The position numbers were made by a program, and so were the translations under genes. A stretch of 64,000 nt of DNA from Phycisphaeraceae bacterium (GTDB taxonomy: Bacteria; Planctomycetota; Phycisphaerae; Phycisphaerales; Phycisphaeraceae). A model generated the notes under the pieces. It worked only from the letters and a program-made list of their open reading frames with translations. It did not search any database and was not told where the DNA came from. The stretch spans positions 1 through 64,000 of the forward strand of contig JANQFR010000061.1 in NCBI GenBank assembly GCA_028277745.1. The letters run 5' to 3'. Positions 24,374 to 32,943 of the stretch are shown one piece after another (position 1 is the stretch's first letter; each line of letters opens with the position of its first letter).

Positions 24374-26602
24374 TTGAAGATCCTGGTTCCGATCATTGCC
24401 ATCGTGCTCGGCGTGCTGTTCGCCATCGGGATGTTCTACCAGAGCACCCAGCAACGGCCGGGCCCAGCGCCGGCCGCTCCGCCGGCGGCGTCTCCCACCG
24501 CCGAAGGCGAGGCCCCGGCGCCCGCCCCCGCCGAAACCGGCACACCTCCCACACAGCAGCCCGCCGCCGCGGCGACGCCCGACGCCAAACCCGCCCCACC
24601 ACCGGCGCCCACCGCCGACCTGGTCGGCCCGCTCGCCGTCGCGACCGCGCCCAACCCCCACAACGTGACCCTCGGCTCGGCCAACCCCGCCTCGGACTAC
24701 AGGCTCGAGCTCAAGCTCGTCCGTTGGGGCGCCGGCGTGGAGCGCATCACCCTTGCCGACTTCGAGACCGACGAGTCGCTGTTTCAGCCCAATCAACGCT
24801 TCCCCTACGTGCTGGCGGAAACCCTCAAGACCGACCCGGCCGAGACGGGGGTCGATTTTTTGGTCTACCCCTACGCCGCCCGCTCCATCACGATCAACGG
24901 CGAGGTGGCTAACCTGGTCAACGCCGCGTGGCAGGCGTCCGACATCACGGAAGACGCCGCGGGCCAGTCGGTGGATTTCACGCTCAGCGTGGTTGACGCC
25001 AACGGCAAACCGGTGCTCGATATCGTCCGCACGTACCGCGTGCCCAAAGACGGCTACGACATCACCCTCGCTCAACGGCTCGTCAACCGCACCGATGGTT
25101 CGCTGAACGTCGCGTGGTCGCAGTACATCCAGGGCGACGTCATCGACGATGGCGCCCAGTACCTGGGCGACCAGCGTTTGTTCGGCTTGGGTTACTTCCC
25201 GCCGCGCTATCCCAACCGGCCGCTGGTTTTTTCCGAAGACGGCTTCGTCAACCGCCGAACACTCGTGGAGGAGTTCGCCGACGCCCGCGCCGACGGCCGA
25301 CCGCCGGTCGATATCTGGCCAAGCCCCCAGCTCAACGCCGGCGCCCTGCTGGTCTGGCTCGCGTCGGAGAACCGCTACTTCGCCGTGGTCACCCACCCGG
25401 TGGTCACGGCGGCGATGACGCGGCCGGCCGACATCCCGCCGCTCGAGGACCAATTCCCCCGCGTGGACGCCGAGGTCTTCCCGCTGACCGGCTACCACAA
25501 CGGGGAGTGGATCAACGCGGTGGAGCGTCGCGTGGTTTTCCGGATCGCCACCGACACGCTCGCCCTGGCGCCCGCCACGCCGATGAACCTGGACATCGGT
25601 TTCTACGCCGGCCCGCGCGAGAAGCGGATTTTCTCCAAGCCTCCCTACAGCCTGCTCAATTTCAGCAACCTGATCCGGTACGAGCTGGGCTGCACCTGGT
25701 GCACCTTCCAGTGGCTCGCCCGCGGCCTGCTCAGCTTCCTGACCTTCATCCACAACTGGATCACGTTTGACTGGGGCCTGGCGATCATCATCCTCGTCGG
25801 CTGCGTCCGGCTGCTGCTGCACCCGATCACCAAGCGCGCCCAGGTGAACATGATGAAGATGGGCAAGCAGATGGCCGCCATGCAGCCGGAGATGGAGAAA
25901 CTCAAGGCCAAGTACAAGGACGATCAGCAGAAGCTCAACCAGGAGATGATGAAGCTCTACCGCGAGAAGGGGATGAACCCCGTCAACGCGCTGGGCTGCC
26001 TGCCGATGTTCCTTCAGATGCCGATCTGGGTCGCGCTGTATGCGATGCTCTATTTCGCCATCGAGCTCCGCCACCAGCCCGCGTTCTACGGCGTCTTCCA
26101 GTGGATCAGCGGCGGGCACTGGCACTTCCTCCAGTCACTCTCCAGCCCCGACAACTTCTTCATCCTTTTCCAGAACCCGATCACGATCCCGCTGATCTTC
26201 ATCGAGCTCAACTTCCAGTCGATCAACATCCTGCCGATCCTGATGGCGGTCGTGTTCTACTTCCAGCAGAAGTTCACCACCCCCCCGCCGCAGAACGAAC
26301 AGGCGGCCCAGCAGCAGCGGATCATGAAGTTCATGGTCTTCCTCTTCCCCGTCTTCCTCTATTCGGCGCCCAGCGGGCTGACGCTCTACATCCTCGCCTC
26401 CACCACCGCCGGCGTCGTCGAGAGCTACATCGTCCGCAAGCACATCAAGGAGCAGGAGGAAGCCGGCACGCTGTTCGAGGCCAAACCCGCCAAGCCCGGC
26501 GGCTTCCGCGACCGCATGAACAAGATGATGGAAGCCCAGCAGCAAAAAATCCAGCAGAAACAAAGCGAACTCCAGAAACAGCAGAAGAAAAAGCGCAAGT
26601 GA
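24374..26602 (+). CDS. yidC: Membrane protein insertase YidC
   Basis: YidC inserts and folds inner-membrane proteins with or without SecYEG. At 742 aa it has the arrangement of the diderm form: an N-terminal anchor (ILVPIIAIVLGVLFAIGMFY), a long Pro/Ala linker to about residue 90, a periplasmic beta-sandwich domain, then the conserved insertase core from about residue 460 with WGLAIIILVGCVRLLLHPI, the AQMNMMKMxK-like amphipathic helices, and CLPMFLQMPIWVALY. The C-terminal tail is basic (KQQKKKRK), typical of ribosome contact. The start is TTG 24374 with GAGG seven bases upstream. Confidence 0.95.
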   Translation: MKILVPIIAIVLGVLFAIGMFYQSTQQRPGPAPAAPPAASPTAEGEAPAPAPAETGTPPTQQPAAAATPDAKPAPPPAPTADLVGPLAVATAPNPHNVTLGSANPASDYRLELKLVRWGAGVERITLADFETDESLFQPNQRFPYVLAETLKTDPAETGVDFLVYPYAARSITINGEVANLVNAAWQASDITEDAAGQSVDFTLSVVDANGKPVLDIVRTYRVPKDGYDITLAQRLVNRTDGSLNVAWSQYIQGDVIDDGAQYLGDQRLFGLGYFPPRYPNRPLVFSEDGFVNRRTLVEEFADARADGRPPVDIWPSPQLNAGALLVWLASENRYFAVVTHPVVTAAMTRPADIPPLEDQFPRVDAEVFPLTGYHNGEWINAVERRVVFRIATDTLALAPATPMNLDIGFYAGPREKRIFSKPPYSLLNFSNLIRYELGCTWCTFQWLARGLLSFLTFIHNWITFDWGLAIIILVGCVRLLLHPITKRAQVNMMKMGKQMAAMQPEMEKLKAKYKDDQQKLNQEMMKLYREKGMNPVNALGCLPMFLQMPIWVALYAMLYFAIELRHQPAFYGVFQWISGGHWHFLQSLSSPDNFFILFQNPITIPLIFIELNFQSINILPILMAVVFYFQQKFTTPPPQNEQAAQQQRIMKFMVFLFPVFLYSAPSGLTLYILASTTAGVVESYIVRKHIKEQEEAGTLFEAKPAKPGGFRDRMNKMMEAQQQKIQQKQSELQKQQKKKRK

Positions 26603-26603
26603 C

Positions 26604-26623
26604 GCCCGGCGACCCCGCCGGGC
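26604..26623 (+). other. Intercistronic hairpin between yidC and mnmE
   Basis: GCCCGGCG and CGCCGGGC form a perfect 8-bp stem with a 4-nt loop, starting two bases after the yidC stop and ending eight bases before the mnmE ATG. It lacks a U-tract. It would sit where a ribosome site is expected and could set the yidC/mnmE ratio by 3'-end protection or by limiting initiation. Confidence 0.45.
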
Positions 26624-26631
26624 CGGGCCTC

Positions 26632-27951
26632 ATGTCCGACACCATCGTCGCCATCTCCTCACCCCCCGGCCGATCCATCCGCGGCCTGCTCCGATTCAGC
26701 GGGCCGCACACCCGGACCATCCTCACCCGCCTCCTCCGGCTCCAGCCTGATGATCCGCGGCTCAAGGGCCACACACTCAGCTCCGCCCGGCTTCACCGCC
26801 CGGCCATCCCCGTCCTCGCCGCCTTCTTCCAGGCGCCGCGCTCGTACACCGGCGAAGACGCCGCCGAACTCCAACTCCCCGGGCACCCCGCCCTGCTCGA
26901 CCGCGTCCTGCATCAGGCGATCGATCACGGCGCCCGCCTCGCGGAGCCCGGCGAGTTCACGTTCCGCGCCTACACCGCCGGCAGGCTCGACCTCACGCAG
27001 GCCGAGGGCGTCGCCGCCACCATCGCCGCCTGCAGTGACGCCCAGCTCCACGCCGCCGCCATGCTGCGAGAGGGAAAGCTGGGGCGTTTCGCGGCCGACC
27101 TTGTCGATCGGCTCGGCTCGCGGCTCGCCCTGGTCGAAGCGGGCATCGATTTCGTGGACCAGGAAGACGTGGTCCCGATCCCACCCGGGGAGCTCGACGC
27201 GGCGCTCAAACCCCTCGAAACCCAGCTGGCCGACCTGCTTCGCCGGGCGCGTTCGTGGGGCGCGATCGAGGCGTTGCCGCGGGTCGTGCTGGTAGGGCCG
27301 CCCTCCTCGGGCAAGTCCACGCTGTTCAACGCCCTGCTCAGCCGCGACCGGGCGGTGATCCACGCGGCGCCGGGCACGACCCGCGACGCCATCGCCGAGC
27401 CGCTGACGCTGATCGACGACCACGGCCGGCCGGTCGAGGTCATGCTGGTCGACATCGCTGGCCTCGACCGCGCCGACGCCCTGCTCGACCGGCAAGCGCA
27501 ACAGGCCGCCCGCGACGCCATCGCCCGGGCCGATCTGGTTCTGCGGATTCAGACCGACCGATCGTTCGCCGCCCCGACGCTCGACATCGCCGCCAAGGCT
27601 GACCTGCACGACACCGGCGACGACCTGTGCGTGTCGGCGCACACCGGGCACAACCTCGACAAGCTCCGCAGCGCCATCGTGCACGCCGTCGGCAGCCGGG
27701 CCGTCTCCGTCGCCGCCGACAGCCTCGCGCTGCAGCCGCGTCACGAGTCCGCCCTCCGCGCTGCGCTGGAGTCGGTCCGCGAGGCCCGCCGACTCCTGGG
27801 CCCGCAGCTCGCGGCTCAGGCGATCGATCACGTTGAGCTGATCGCCGGCCGCCTCCGCGCCGCCCTGGACGACCTGGCGGGGCTCGGCGGCCAACTCACC
27901 CCCGACGACGTGATCGGCCGGGTCTTCGCCACGTTCTGCATCGGCAAATGA
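26632..27951 (+). CDS. mnmE: tRNA modification GTPase MnmE
   Basis: With MnmG, this GTPase makes the 5-carboxymethylaminomethyl group on wobble uridine 34. The 439-aa protein starts with the folate-binding domain (DTIVAISSPPGR), has the family SYTGEDAAELQLPGHPALL and PGEFTFRAYTAGRLDL motifs, and ends in the diagnostic FCIGK. The G domain has the P-loop GPPSSGKST, GTTRD, DIAG in place of DTAG, and AKAD where NKxD is expected. These last two changes are unusual for a GTPase. The frame is open upstream into yidC; ATG 26632 fits the conserved N terminus. Confidence 0.92.
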   Translation: MSDTIVAISSPPGRSIRGLLRFSGPHTRTILTRLLRLQPDDPRLKGHTLSSARLHRPAIPVLAAFFQAPRSYTGEDAAELQLPGHPALLDRVLHQAIDHGARLAEPGEFTFRAYTAGRLDLTQAEGVAATIAACSDAQLHAAAMLREGKLGRFAADLVDRLGSRLALVEAGIDFVDQEDVVPIPPGELDAALKPLETQLADLLRRARSWGAIEALPRVVLVGPPSSGKSTLFNALLSRDRAVIHAAPGTTRDAIAEPLTLIDDHGRPVEVMLVDIAGLDRADALLDRQAQQAARDAIARADLVLRIQTDRSFAAPTLDIAAKADLHDTGDDLCVSAHTGHNLDKLRSAIVHAVGSRAVSVAADSLALQPRHESALRAALESVREARRLLGPQLAAQAIDHVELIAGRLRAALDDLAGLGGQLTPDDVIGRVFATFCIGK

Positions 27952-27960
27952 AACCCGCGT

Positions 27961-27966
27961 TACAAT
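27961..27966 (+). promoter_or_regulatory. -10 candidate before smpB
   Basis: TACAAT (five of six) lies 12 bases before the smpB ATG, just after the mnmE stop. It may provide a separate short-leader transcript for smpB inside the operon. Confidence 0.3.
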
Positions 27967-27978
27967 GCCCGATTCACC

Positions 27979-28458
27979 ATGGCGAAGAAGAAGCCGCACA
28001 ACCTCTCGCCCCGGATCGCCAACCGGCGGGCGCACCACGACTACCACATCAGCGAGAAGCTCGAGTGCGGCATCCAGCTGCGCGGGACCGAGGTCAAGAG
28101 CGTACGCAACGGGCAGGTCTCCCTGGCCGAGGGCTACGCCAGCGTCGATCCCCAGACGGAGGAGCTTTTCCTGGTCAATGTCGAGATCGCCCATTACCCC
28201 CACGCGGGCCCGCTGCAGCACGAAACCAAGCGTAAACGCAGGCTTCTGGCTCACAAGCGGCAGATCCGGTCGTTGATCGGCACAACCTCGGCCAAGGGCG
28301 TCACCCTGGTCCCGCTGGCGATGTACTTCTCCAAGGGCATGATCAAGGTCGAGATCGGCGTGGGCGTGGGCAAGAAGACCCACGACAAACGGCAGGACAT
28401 CAGGAAAAAAGAAACCGACCGCGACCTGCGCCGGGCGATGACGCGGAAGACCCTGTGA
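27979..28458 (+). CDS. smpB: SsrA-binding protein SmpB
   Basis: SmpB binds tmRNA and places it in stalled ribosomes for trans-translation. The 159-aa protein has the conserved core: NRRAHHDYHI near the N terminus, LRGTEVKSVRNGQVSLAEGY (about residues 34-53), the HxxPY-like segment IAHYPHAG, the RKRRLLAHKRQI motif, VPLAMYFSKGMIKVEI, and the basic C-terminal tail KKTHDKRQDIRKKETDRDL that reaches into the decoding centre. It is complete. The stop overlaps the ATG of the next gene. No tmRNA gene (ssrA) was seen in the window. Confidence 0.96.
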   Translation: MAKKKPHNLSPRIANRRAHHDYHISEKLECGIQLRGTEVKSVRNGQVSLAEGYASVDPQTEELFLVNVEIAHYPHAGPLQHETKRKRRLLAHKRQIRSLIGTTSAKGVTLVPLAMYFSKGMIKVEIGVGVGKKTHDKRQDIRKKETDRDLRRAMTRKTL

Positions 28459-29633
28459 TGTCGCCGCCCAAGCACCATATCCGCCTGCTCGTCTTCACGT
28501 TCCTCGGGAGCTTCGCCACGATCCTGATGCAGCGGGGGCTCTACTTCTTCACCGACGAGCGGCTCCACTTCACGCCGGTGCAAAACCTCTGGATGGCCGT
28601 GCTGTTCGGGGCCAGCTACACGATCGGCGCGTTGGTCAGCCATCCGGTGACACATCGCTTCGGTGAAAAGCGGATCCTCAGCGGCTTGCTGGTCGGATTG
28701 ATCGTCGTGCACGCGGTCCTGGGTCTGGCGCATCACGGCGGCGTGCTCGTGTCGTGTTTCGGGCTCGTCGGGCTGCTGGTGGGCGCCAAGTGGCCGATTG
28801 TCGAAAGCTATGTGAACGCGGGGCGGAGCGAAGAGCAGACGCTCAAGAGCGTGGGCCGATTCAACCTGGCCTGGGCCTCGTCGATCCCCGCGGCGTTGGG
28901 GAGCGTCGGCCCGATCCTGGACTCGCCGGCGCCGGCCTCCATCTTCTGGCTGGCGATGGGGCTCAACATCATCGGGCTGCTCCTGATCCTGCCGTTGCCC
29001 GCCCGCCCGCCGCACCTGCCGCACGACCACCCCCACCGGCCCGACGCCCTGACCAAGCGCCGCTACGAAGCGCTGCTCAGCGCCGCCCGCTGGACAATGC
29101 TGAGCAGCTATATCCTGATGTTCCTCATTGCGCCGCTCATGCCGACGATCTTCACGCGGCTGCAGGTGCATATCGACTGGGCGCCCGCGGCGTCCTCGCT
29201 GCTCGACGTGCTGCGGCTGACGGCGTTTTTCGTGCTCGGGGTCTGGACCGCGTGGCACGGCAAGGCGCTGCCGCTGGTGCTGGCGGCCGTGGCGTCGCCG
29301 GTCGGTTTCGCGATGGTGCTTTTCGGGGGGAACCTGGCGACGGTGCTGCTGGGCGAAGTCATCTTCGGCGCCGCCGCGGGAATGTGCTACTACGCGGCGT
29401 TGTATTACGCCATGGTGGTGAAGAACGCGTCAGTCGACGCCGGCGGGGTCCATGAGAGCCTTATCGGCGCGGGGCTGGGCATCGGCCCGTTGATCGGGCT
29501 GCTCGGCTACGGCCTCGCCGACGCCCTGGGGGGTTACACCGCGGGCATGACGCTGGGCGTGGGCCCGTTCATCGCGCTGTGCCTGGTGCTCGCGTTGCGG
29601 CCGCTGGTCAAGATGAACGCATCACCGCGTTGA
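28458..29633 (+). CDS. MFS-type transporter
   Basis: A 391-aa polytopic inner-membrane protein with about 12 predicted membrane segments, in two halves separated by a His-rich cytoplasmic loop (PHLPHDHPHRPDALTKRR, near residues 192-209). The first half has the loop SHPVTHRFGEKRILSG in the place of the MFS motif between helices 2 and 3. No substrate family is recognisable. ATG 28458 overlaps the last base of the smpB stop, so it is probably the end of the yidC-mnmE-smpB transcript. Its last 26 bp overlap the convergent gene's 3' end. Confidence 0.8.
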   Translation: MSPPKHHIRLLVFTFLGSFATILMQRGLYFFTDERLHFTPVQNLWMAVLFGASYTIGALVSHPVTHRFGEKRILSGLLVGLIVVHAVLGLAHHGGVLVSCFGLVGLLVGAKWPIVESYVNAGRSEEQTLKSVGRFNLAWASSIPAALGSVGPILDSPAPASIFWLAMGLNIIGLLLILPLPARPPHLPHDHPHRPDALTKRRYEALLSAARWTMLSSYILMFLIAPLMPTIFTRLQVHIDWAPAASSLLDVLRLTAFFVLGVWTAWHGKALPLVLAAVASPVGFAMVLFGGNLATVLLGEVIFGAAAGMCYYAALYYAMVVKNASVDAGGVHESLIGAGLGIGPLIGLLGYGLADALGGYTAGMTLGVGPFIALCLVLALRPLVKMNASPR

Positions 29634-30051
29634 TCATCACCAGCATCAGCACGCCGCGCAGCGACCACGCCGCCGTCCGGAGCCAGTTGGTCGCCACCAG
29701 CCGCCGGTGGGCGGCCGCGTCAAAGCCGCGTCCCAGGGCGTTGTGTTGCGGCACCTGGATCAGGAATGTCGACAGCCAGATCAACACGACCAACGCCAGA
29801 CCGGTCCACACCATCCACGCCTCGACGCCCGGCGGACGCCGCCAGACCAGGATCATCGCCGTGATGAGCTCTGCGGCCATCGGCGGCAACACCGCCCACG
29901 TGGTCCGCCGGGTATGCCCCGCCTCGTAGCCGGCGAACGAGCCGGCGCCGACCGATCGGAACAAGGGGTAATGCACGATCTGGACAAACCAGATCAGCCC
30001 CACCATGTAGAACGTCGCGGCGACCTGAATGAGAAAGACCGTGCGGATCAT
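29608..30051 (-). CDS. Four-helix membrane protein, last gene of photolyase operon
   Basis: A 147-aa protein with four hydrophobic segments (near residues 5-25, 50-70, 78-98 and 122-142) and a conserved-looking start VFLIQVAATFYMVGLIWFVQ, followed by HYPLF and a PQHNALGRGFD loop. I do not recognise a named family. Its ATG overlaps the stop of the SRPBCC gene by four bases, tying it to that operon. A role with the redox or photorepair proteins upstream is only inferred from position. Its 3' end overlaps the 3' end of the convergent MFS gene. Confidence 0.75.
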   Translation of the reverse strand: MIRTVFLIQVAATFYMVGLIWFVQIVHYPLFRSVGAGSFAGYEAGHTRRTTWAVLPPMAAELITAMILVWRRPPGVEAWMVWTGLALVVLIWLSTFLIQVPQHNALGRGFDAAAHRRLVATNWLRTAAWSLRGVLMLVMINAVMRSS

Positions 30052-30581
30052 CCGGGCGCCGCCGATTCGTCAGGGGCCTGGTCCATCAACTTTCCTTCGG
30101 CAAACATCTCGGCAAGCCGAACCGCGCGATAAGCGAAAATCCGCCGCACATCATTCTTGACCACCGCCGCGTGGATCAGCGGCGACAGCGGGCCGCCGGG
30201 GACGCGGTAATCCACCCGGTCGCGGCACAATGTCCCGCCCGCCGACTCTTCGAATCGGTGCTCGTGCCGCCACAGCTTGTAAGGGCCTTTCAACTGCTCG
30301 TCGACAAACCGCGTCACCGGCTCCCAGATAGTGATCTTCGTCCGCCATCGGATCGGCACGCCGCGGATCCGCAGCCGGTAATCGATCAGGGCGCCCGCTT
30401 CCATCGCGATCGGCCGCGGGGTGAGCACATTGAACTTCACGGTGTCGGGCGTGATGTGTTCAAGGTTGTGCGCATCGCTGAAAAACGGCCAGAGCTCCCG
30501 CGGCGGCAACGGGAGCCACTGCGTCATCTCGAGACGGTGGCTCCTGTCATGCCGGCTTAAGGAGATCGGCAGTTCGGTCAT
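30048..30581 (-). CDS. SRPBCC (START-like) ligand-binding protein
   Basis: A 177-aa helix-grip protein. The SRPBCC pattern is clear: a first strand HRLEMTQWLPLPPRELWPFFSDAHNLEHITP (about residues 15-45), FNVLTPRPIAMEAGALIDYRL, the strand RWRTKITIWEPVTRFVDEQ, and RVDYRVPGGPLSP before the long C-terminal helix ending FAYRAVRLAEMF. Members bind lipids, quinones or other hydrophobic ligands. Similar proteins often sit next to TIGR01777 oxidoreductases and photolyases, as here. It overlaps both neighbours by four bases. The ligand is unknown. Confidence 0.85.
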   Translation of the reverse strand: MTELPISLSRHDRSHRLEMTQWLPLPPRELWPFFSDAHNLEHITPDTVKFNVLTPRPIAMEAGALIDYRLRIRGVPIRWRTKITIWEPVTRFVDEQLKGPYKLWRHEHRFEESAGGTLCRDRVDYRVPGGPLSPLIHAAVVKNDVRRIFAYRAVRLAEMFAEGKLMDQAPDESAAPG

Positions 30582-31534
30582 GGGCTTGGCTCCACCGGGC
30601 GGTTGCAGGCAAGATCAACGAAGTCGGCGCGATCGGCTGCATCGGCATATTCATGGCGGGCGATCACTCGGCCCCGGTGGATTAAAAACGCGCCCGGCAT
30701 CTGAAAACCATCGCCATCGAGCTTTCCGAGGCCGTGGCGGCGCAGCACGCCGGCCACGATGCCGCGGAGCCAGACGCGCGGCCCAAAAAGCTGCATGGCC
30801 GACCCACGCGTCAGGTCAAACGCCCGGTACAGCGTTGCATCGGGGTCGCTGACGTACGGCAAGTCGTCAAGGCCGTATCGCTGCAAGAAACGCTCGGCGT
30901 CTGACGCGGCGGACTGGGTCACCACCAGGATCTGACGTCCCCGCGACTCGATCGTCTGGCGGTGTTTTGCCAGGTCCGAAACCGCCTCGCGGCAAAACGT
31001 GCAGCCCTGGTGCCGCAGGAGCACGACGAGGGTCGGCGCCTGGCGCGCGAGTTCGCCGACGGTTCGTCCGCTGGATGTGGGGGTTTCATCCAGCAGCGAA
31101 AACAGCTCTCGCCGCGATGTTTCACGGGGGGCGGCGTGGTGTTTGAAAGCGCCGTACAGGATGGCGGCGAAGGGGACCCACCAGATCAGATCGTTGGTGG
31201 GGATCGTCAGGCCAAACGCGGGGTCGAGCGTGCGGCTGATGAAAGCGCCCTGAACGTAACCGATCGGGCCCAGGATCTTGCCGAGGAACCCAACCAGAAT
31301 AATCGGCCAATGCCGGTACGGGTCGGACGCGGCGATCGCGTAGCCGATGCCGTACACGCCGACAATCATCCCGACGCACTGCCAGATCGACGGGTACGCC
31401 GGCTCGGGCATGCCGGCGAGTTGAAAAAACTGCATCGGCAGCAACACCACCCAGGCCCCCCACACGATGTTGTAGACCGCGGCGAGCCGCAGCGTCCAAG
31501 ACATCCAGCGGGGCGCGCTTCGCGGATCGTTCAT
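30578..31534 (-). CDS. Membrane domain fused to SelL-type thioredoxin-like redoxin
   Basis: A 318-aa fusion. Residues 10-125 form four membrane helices (WTLRLAAVYNIVWGAWVVLL first; later HWPIILVGFLGKILGPIGY). Residues 150-318 are an AhpC/TSA-like thioredoxin fold with the redox motif CTFC (in LLRHQGCTFCREA, near residue 175), VVTQS, and a proline-containing loop GAFLIHRGRVIARHEY. This resembles the redoxin domain of SelL proteins, where selenocysteine may replace cysteine; here it is a plain TGC codon. It may reduce substrates near the membrane. ATG 31534 overlaps the photolyase stop by ATGA. Confidence 0.8.
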   Translation of the reverse strand: MNDPRSAPRWMSWTLRLAAVYNIVWGAWVVLLPMQFFQLAGMPEPAYPSIWQCVGMIVGVYGIGYAIAASDPYRHWPIILVGFLGKILGPIGYVQGAFISRTLDPAFGLTIPTNDLIWWVPFAAILYGAFKHHAAPRETSRRELFSLLDETPTSSGRTVGELARQAPTLVVLLRHQGCTFCREAVSDLAKHRQTIESRGRQILVVTQSAASDAERFLQRYGLDDLPYVSDPDATLYRAFDLTRGSAMQLFGPRVWLRGIVAGVLRRHGLGKLDGDGFQMPGAFLIHRGRVIARHEYADAADRADFVDLACNRPVEPSP

Positions 31535-32943
31535 GACTTCACCGAACCCAGCGCCTCGAGCGCTTGTTCCCGGGCCCGTTGATGATTCACGATCGGCTCC
31601 GGATAGCTCTCGCCGAGTTGCACGCCCGCTTCGCGGAGCACGCCCGGCGGCGCCTCCCAAGGCGCGTGCAGATGCGGGTCAGGAAGCCGGCTCAATTCGG
31701 GACACCACCGACGGACATACGCCCCGTCACCGTCGAATTTTTTGCCTTGCAAGACCGGATTGAACACCCGGAAATACGGCGCTGCGTCCGCGCCGCACCC
31801 GCCCGCCCACTGCCAGCCGAGCGTGTTGTTCGCCAAGTCCGCATCGACCAGCGTGTCCCAGAACCACCGGGCGCCCTCGGCCCAACTGATCAGAAGGTCC
31901 TTCACCAGAAACGACGCCACGATCATCCGGACCCGGTTGTGCATCCAGCCGGTGGTCCACAACTCACGCATCCCGGCATCGACGATCGGGTACCCGGTTC
32001 GGCCGCGCTGCCACGCGGTGAGCCGTTCCGGATCGTCCCGCCATGGAAAATCGGCGAACTTCTGCTGGAGCGGCGCCTGCGGGGTGTGGGGGAAATGATG
32101 CAGGACGTGGTAGGCAAAGTCGCGCCAACCCAATTCCCGGATATAAGCCTGAGCGTGGTGTTGCTTGGCGCGGTGATAAACGTCGCGGATGCTCACCTCG
32201 CCGTGATGCAGATGCGGCGAAAGGCGGGATGTCGCTTCATCGCCGGGCACGTCCCGCCGGTCCGCGTAATCGGCGGAAACATTTATAAAACGACGGAGTT
32301 TCTCCTGACCGCCGCCTTCGCCGGGGGTCCATTTTTCGCTGAATCCCGACGCCCAGTCGATCCTGGGCAGCAGGCCCAGACTGTCCAACGACTCACTCGC
32401 GGGCCAACGCGATGGCAGCGGCAAACGCTTCGGGGCGGGTTTGGGTTTCTCCGGCTCGGGCAGGTTCAGGCACATCTTCCAGAACGGCGTGAAGACTTTA
32501 TACGGCCCGCCGCTGTTCGTCTGAACCTCCCACGGCTCACGCATGAGTAACCCATTGAAGCTCTTGACATCAAGGCCGTCGTTCTTGAGCGCCTGTTTAA
32601 TGTTTTTATCGCGGCCAATCAGATCGGGCTCATACCGGCGGTTCCAGAACACCGCGTCGCCGCCGGTGTAGCGGATGACTTTCCGCAGTTCCTCCAATGG
32701 ATCGCCCTGACGAAGCACGAGTCGGCTGCCGAGGTTTGCGAGTGATTCCCTCAGGCTTTGGAGCGAGTGATGCAGCCACCATTTCCGGGCCCCGCCGGGC
32801 TCCCAGTCGCCGTGATCGTCGGGCGACCAGATGTAGACGGGAACCACCGGCCCGCCACGGCTGGCGGCGGCCAGCAGGGCAGGGTTGTCGCGTACACGAA
32901 GGTCCTGGCGAAACCAGACGATCGAAGTCGAATCGTCAGCCAT
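31531..32943 (-). CDS. Deoxyribodipyrimidine photolyase / cryptochrome
   Basis: A 470-aa flavoprotein that repairs UV-induced pyrimidine dimers with blue light, or a closely related cryptochrome. The N-terminal Rossmann antenna domain starts IVWFRQDLRVRDNPALL, and the FAD domain has WRDFAYHVLHHFP, TGYPIVDAGMRELWTTGWMHNR (near residues 320-341), the aromatic track WAEGARWFWDTLVDADLANN, and GWQWAGGCGADAAPYFRVFNP. All point to a class I photolyase. It overlaps both the TIGR01777 gene upstream (8 bp) and the redoxin gene downstream (4 bp). Photolyase is the more likely activity given uvrB and mutY nearby, but that is not proof. Confidence 0.92.
   Translation of the reverse strand: MADDSTSIVWFRQDLRVRDNPALLAAASRGGPVVPVYIWSPDDHGDWEPGGARKWWLHHSLQSLRESLANLGSRLVLRQGDPLEELRKVIRYTGGDAVFWNRRYEPDLIGRDKNIKQALKNDGLDVKSFNGLLMREPWEVQTNSGGPYKVFTPFWKMCLNLPEPEKPKPAPKRLPLPSRWPASESLDSLGLLPRIDWASGFSEKWTPGEGGGQEKLRRFINVSADYADRRDVPGDEATSRLSPHLHHGEVSIRDVYHRAKQHHAQAYIRELGWRDFAYHVLHHFPHTPQAPLQQKFADFPWRDDPERLTAWQRGRTGYPIVDAGMRELWTTGWMHNRVRMIVASFLVKDLLISWAEGARWFWDTLVDADLANNTLGWQWAGGCGADAAPYFRVFNPVLQGKKFDGDGAYVRRWCPELSRLPDPHLHAPWEAPPGVLREAGVQLGESYPEPIVNHQRAREQALEALGSVKS

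Noticed and set aside
24359..26125. A 588-codon minus-strand open frame opposite yidC
   Set aside because: It lies wholly across the conserved yidC gene, has the Arg/Val/Gly/Asp makeup of antisense high-GC frames and no domain.
30999..31020. Selenocysteine in the SelL-like redoxin
   Set aside because: The redox motif is encoded by ordinary TGC codons (CTFC); no in-frame TGA is present.
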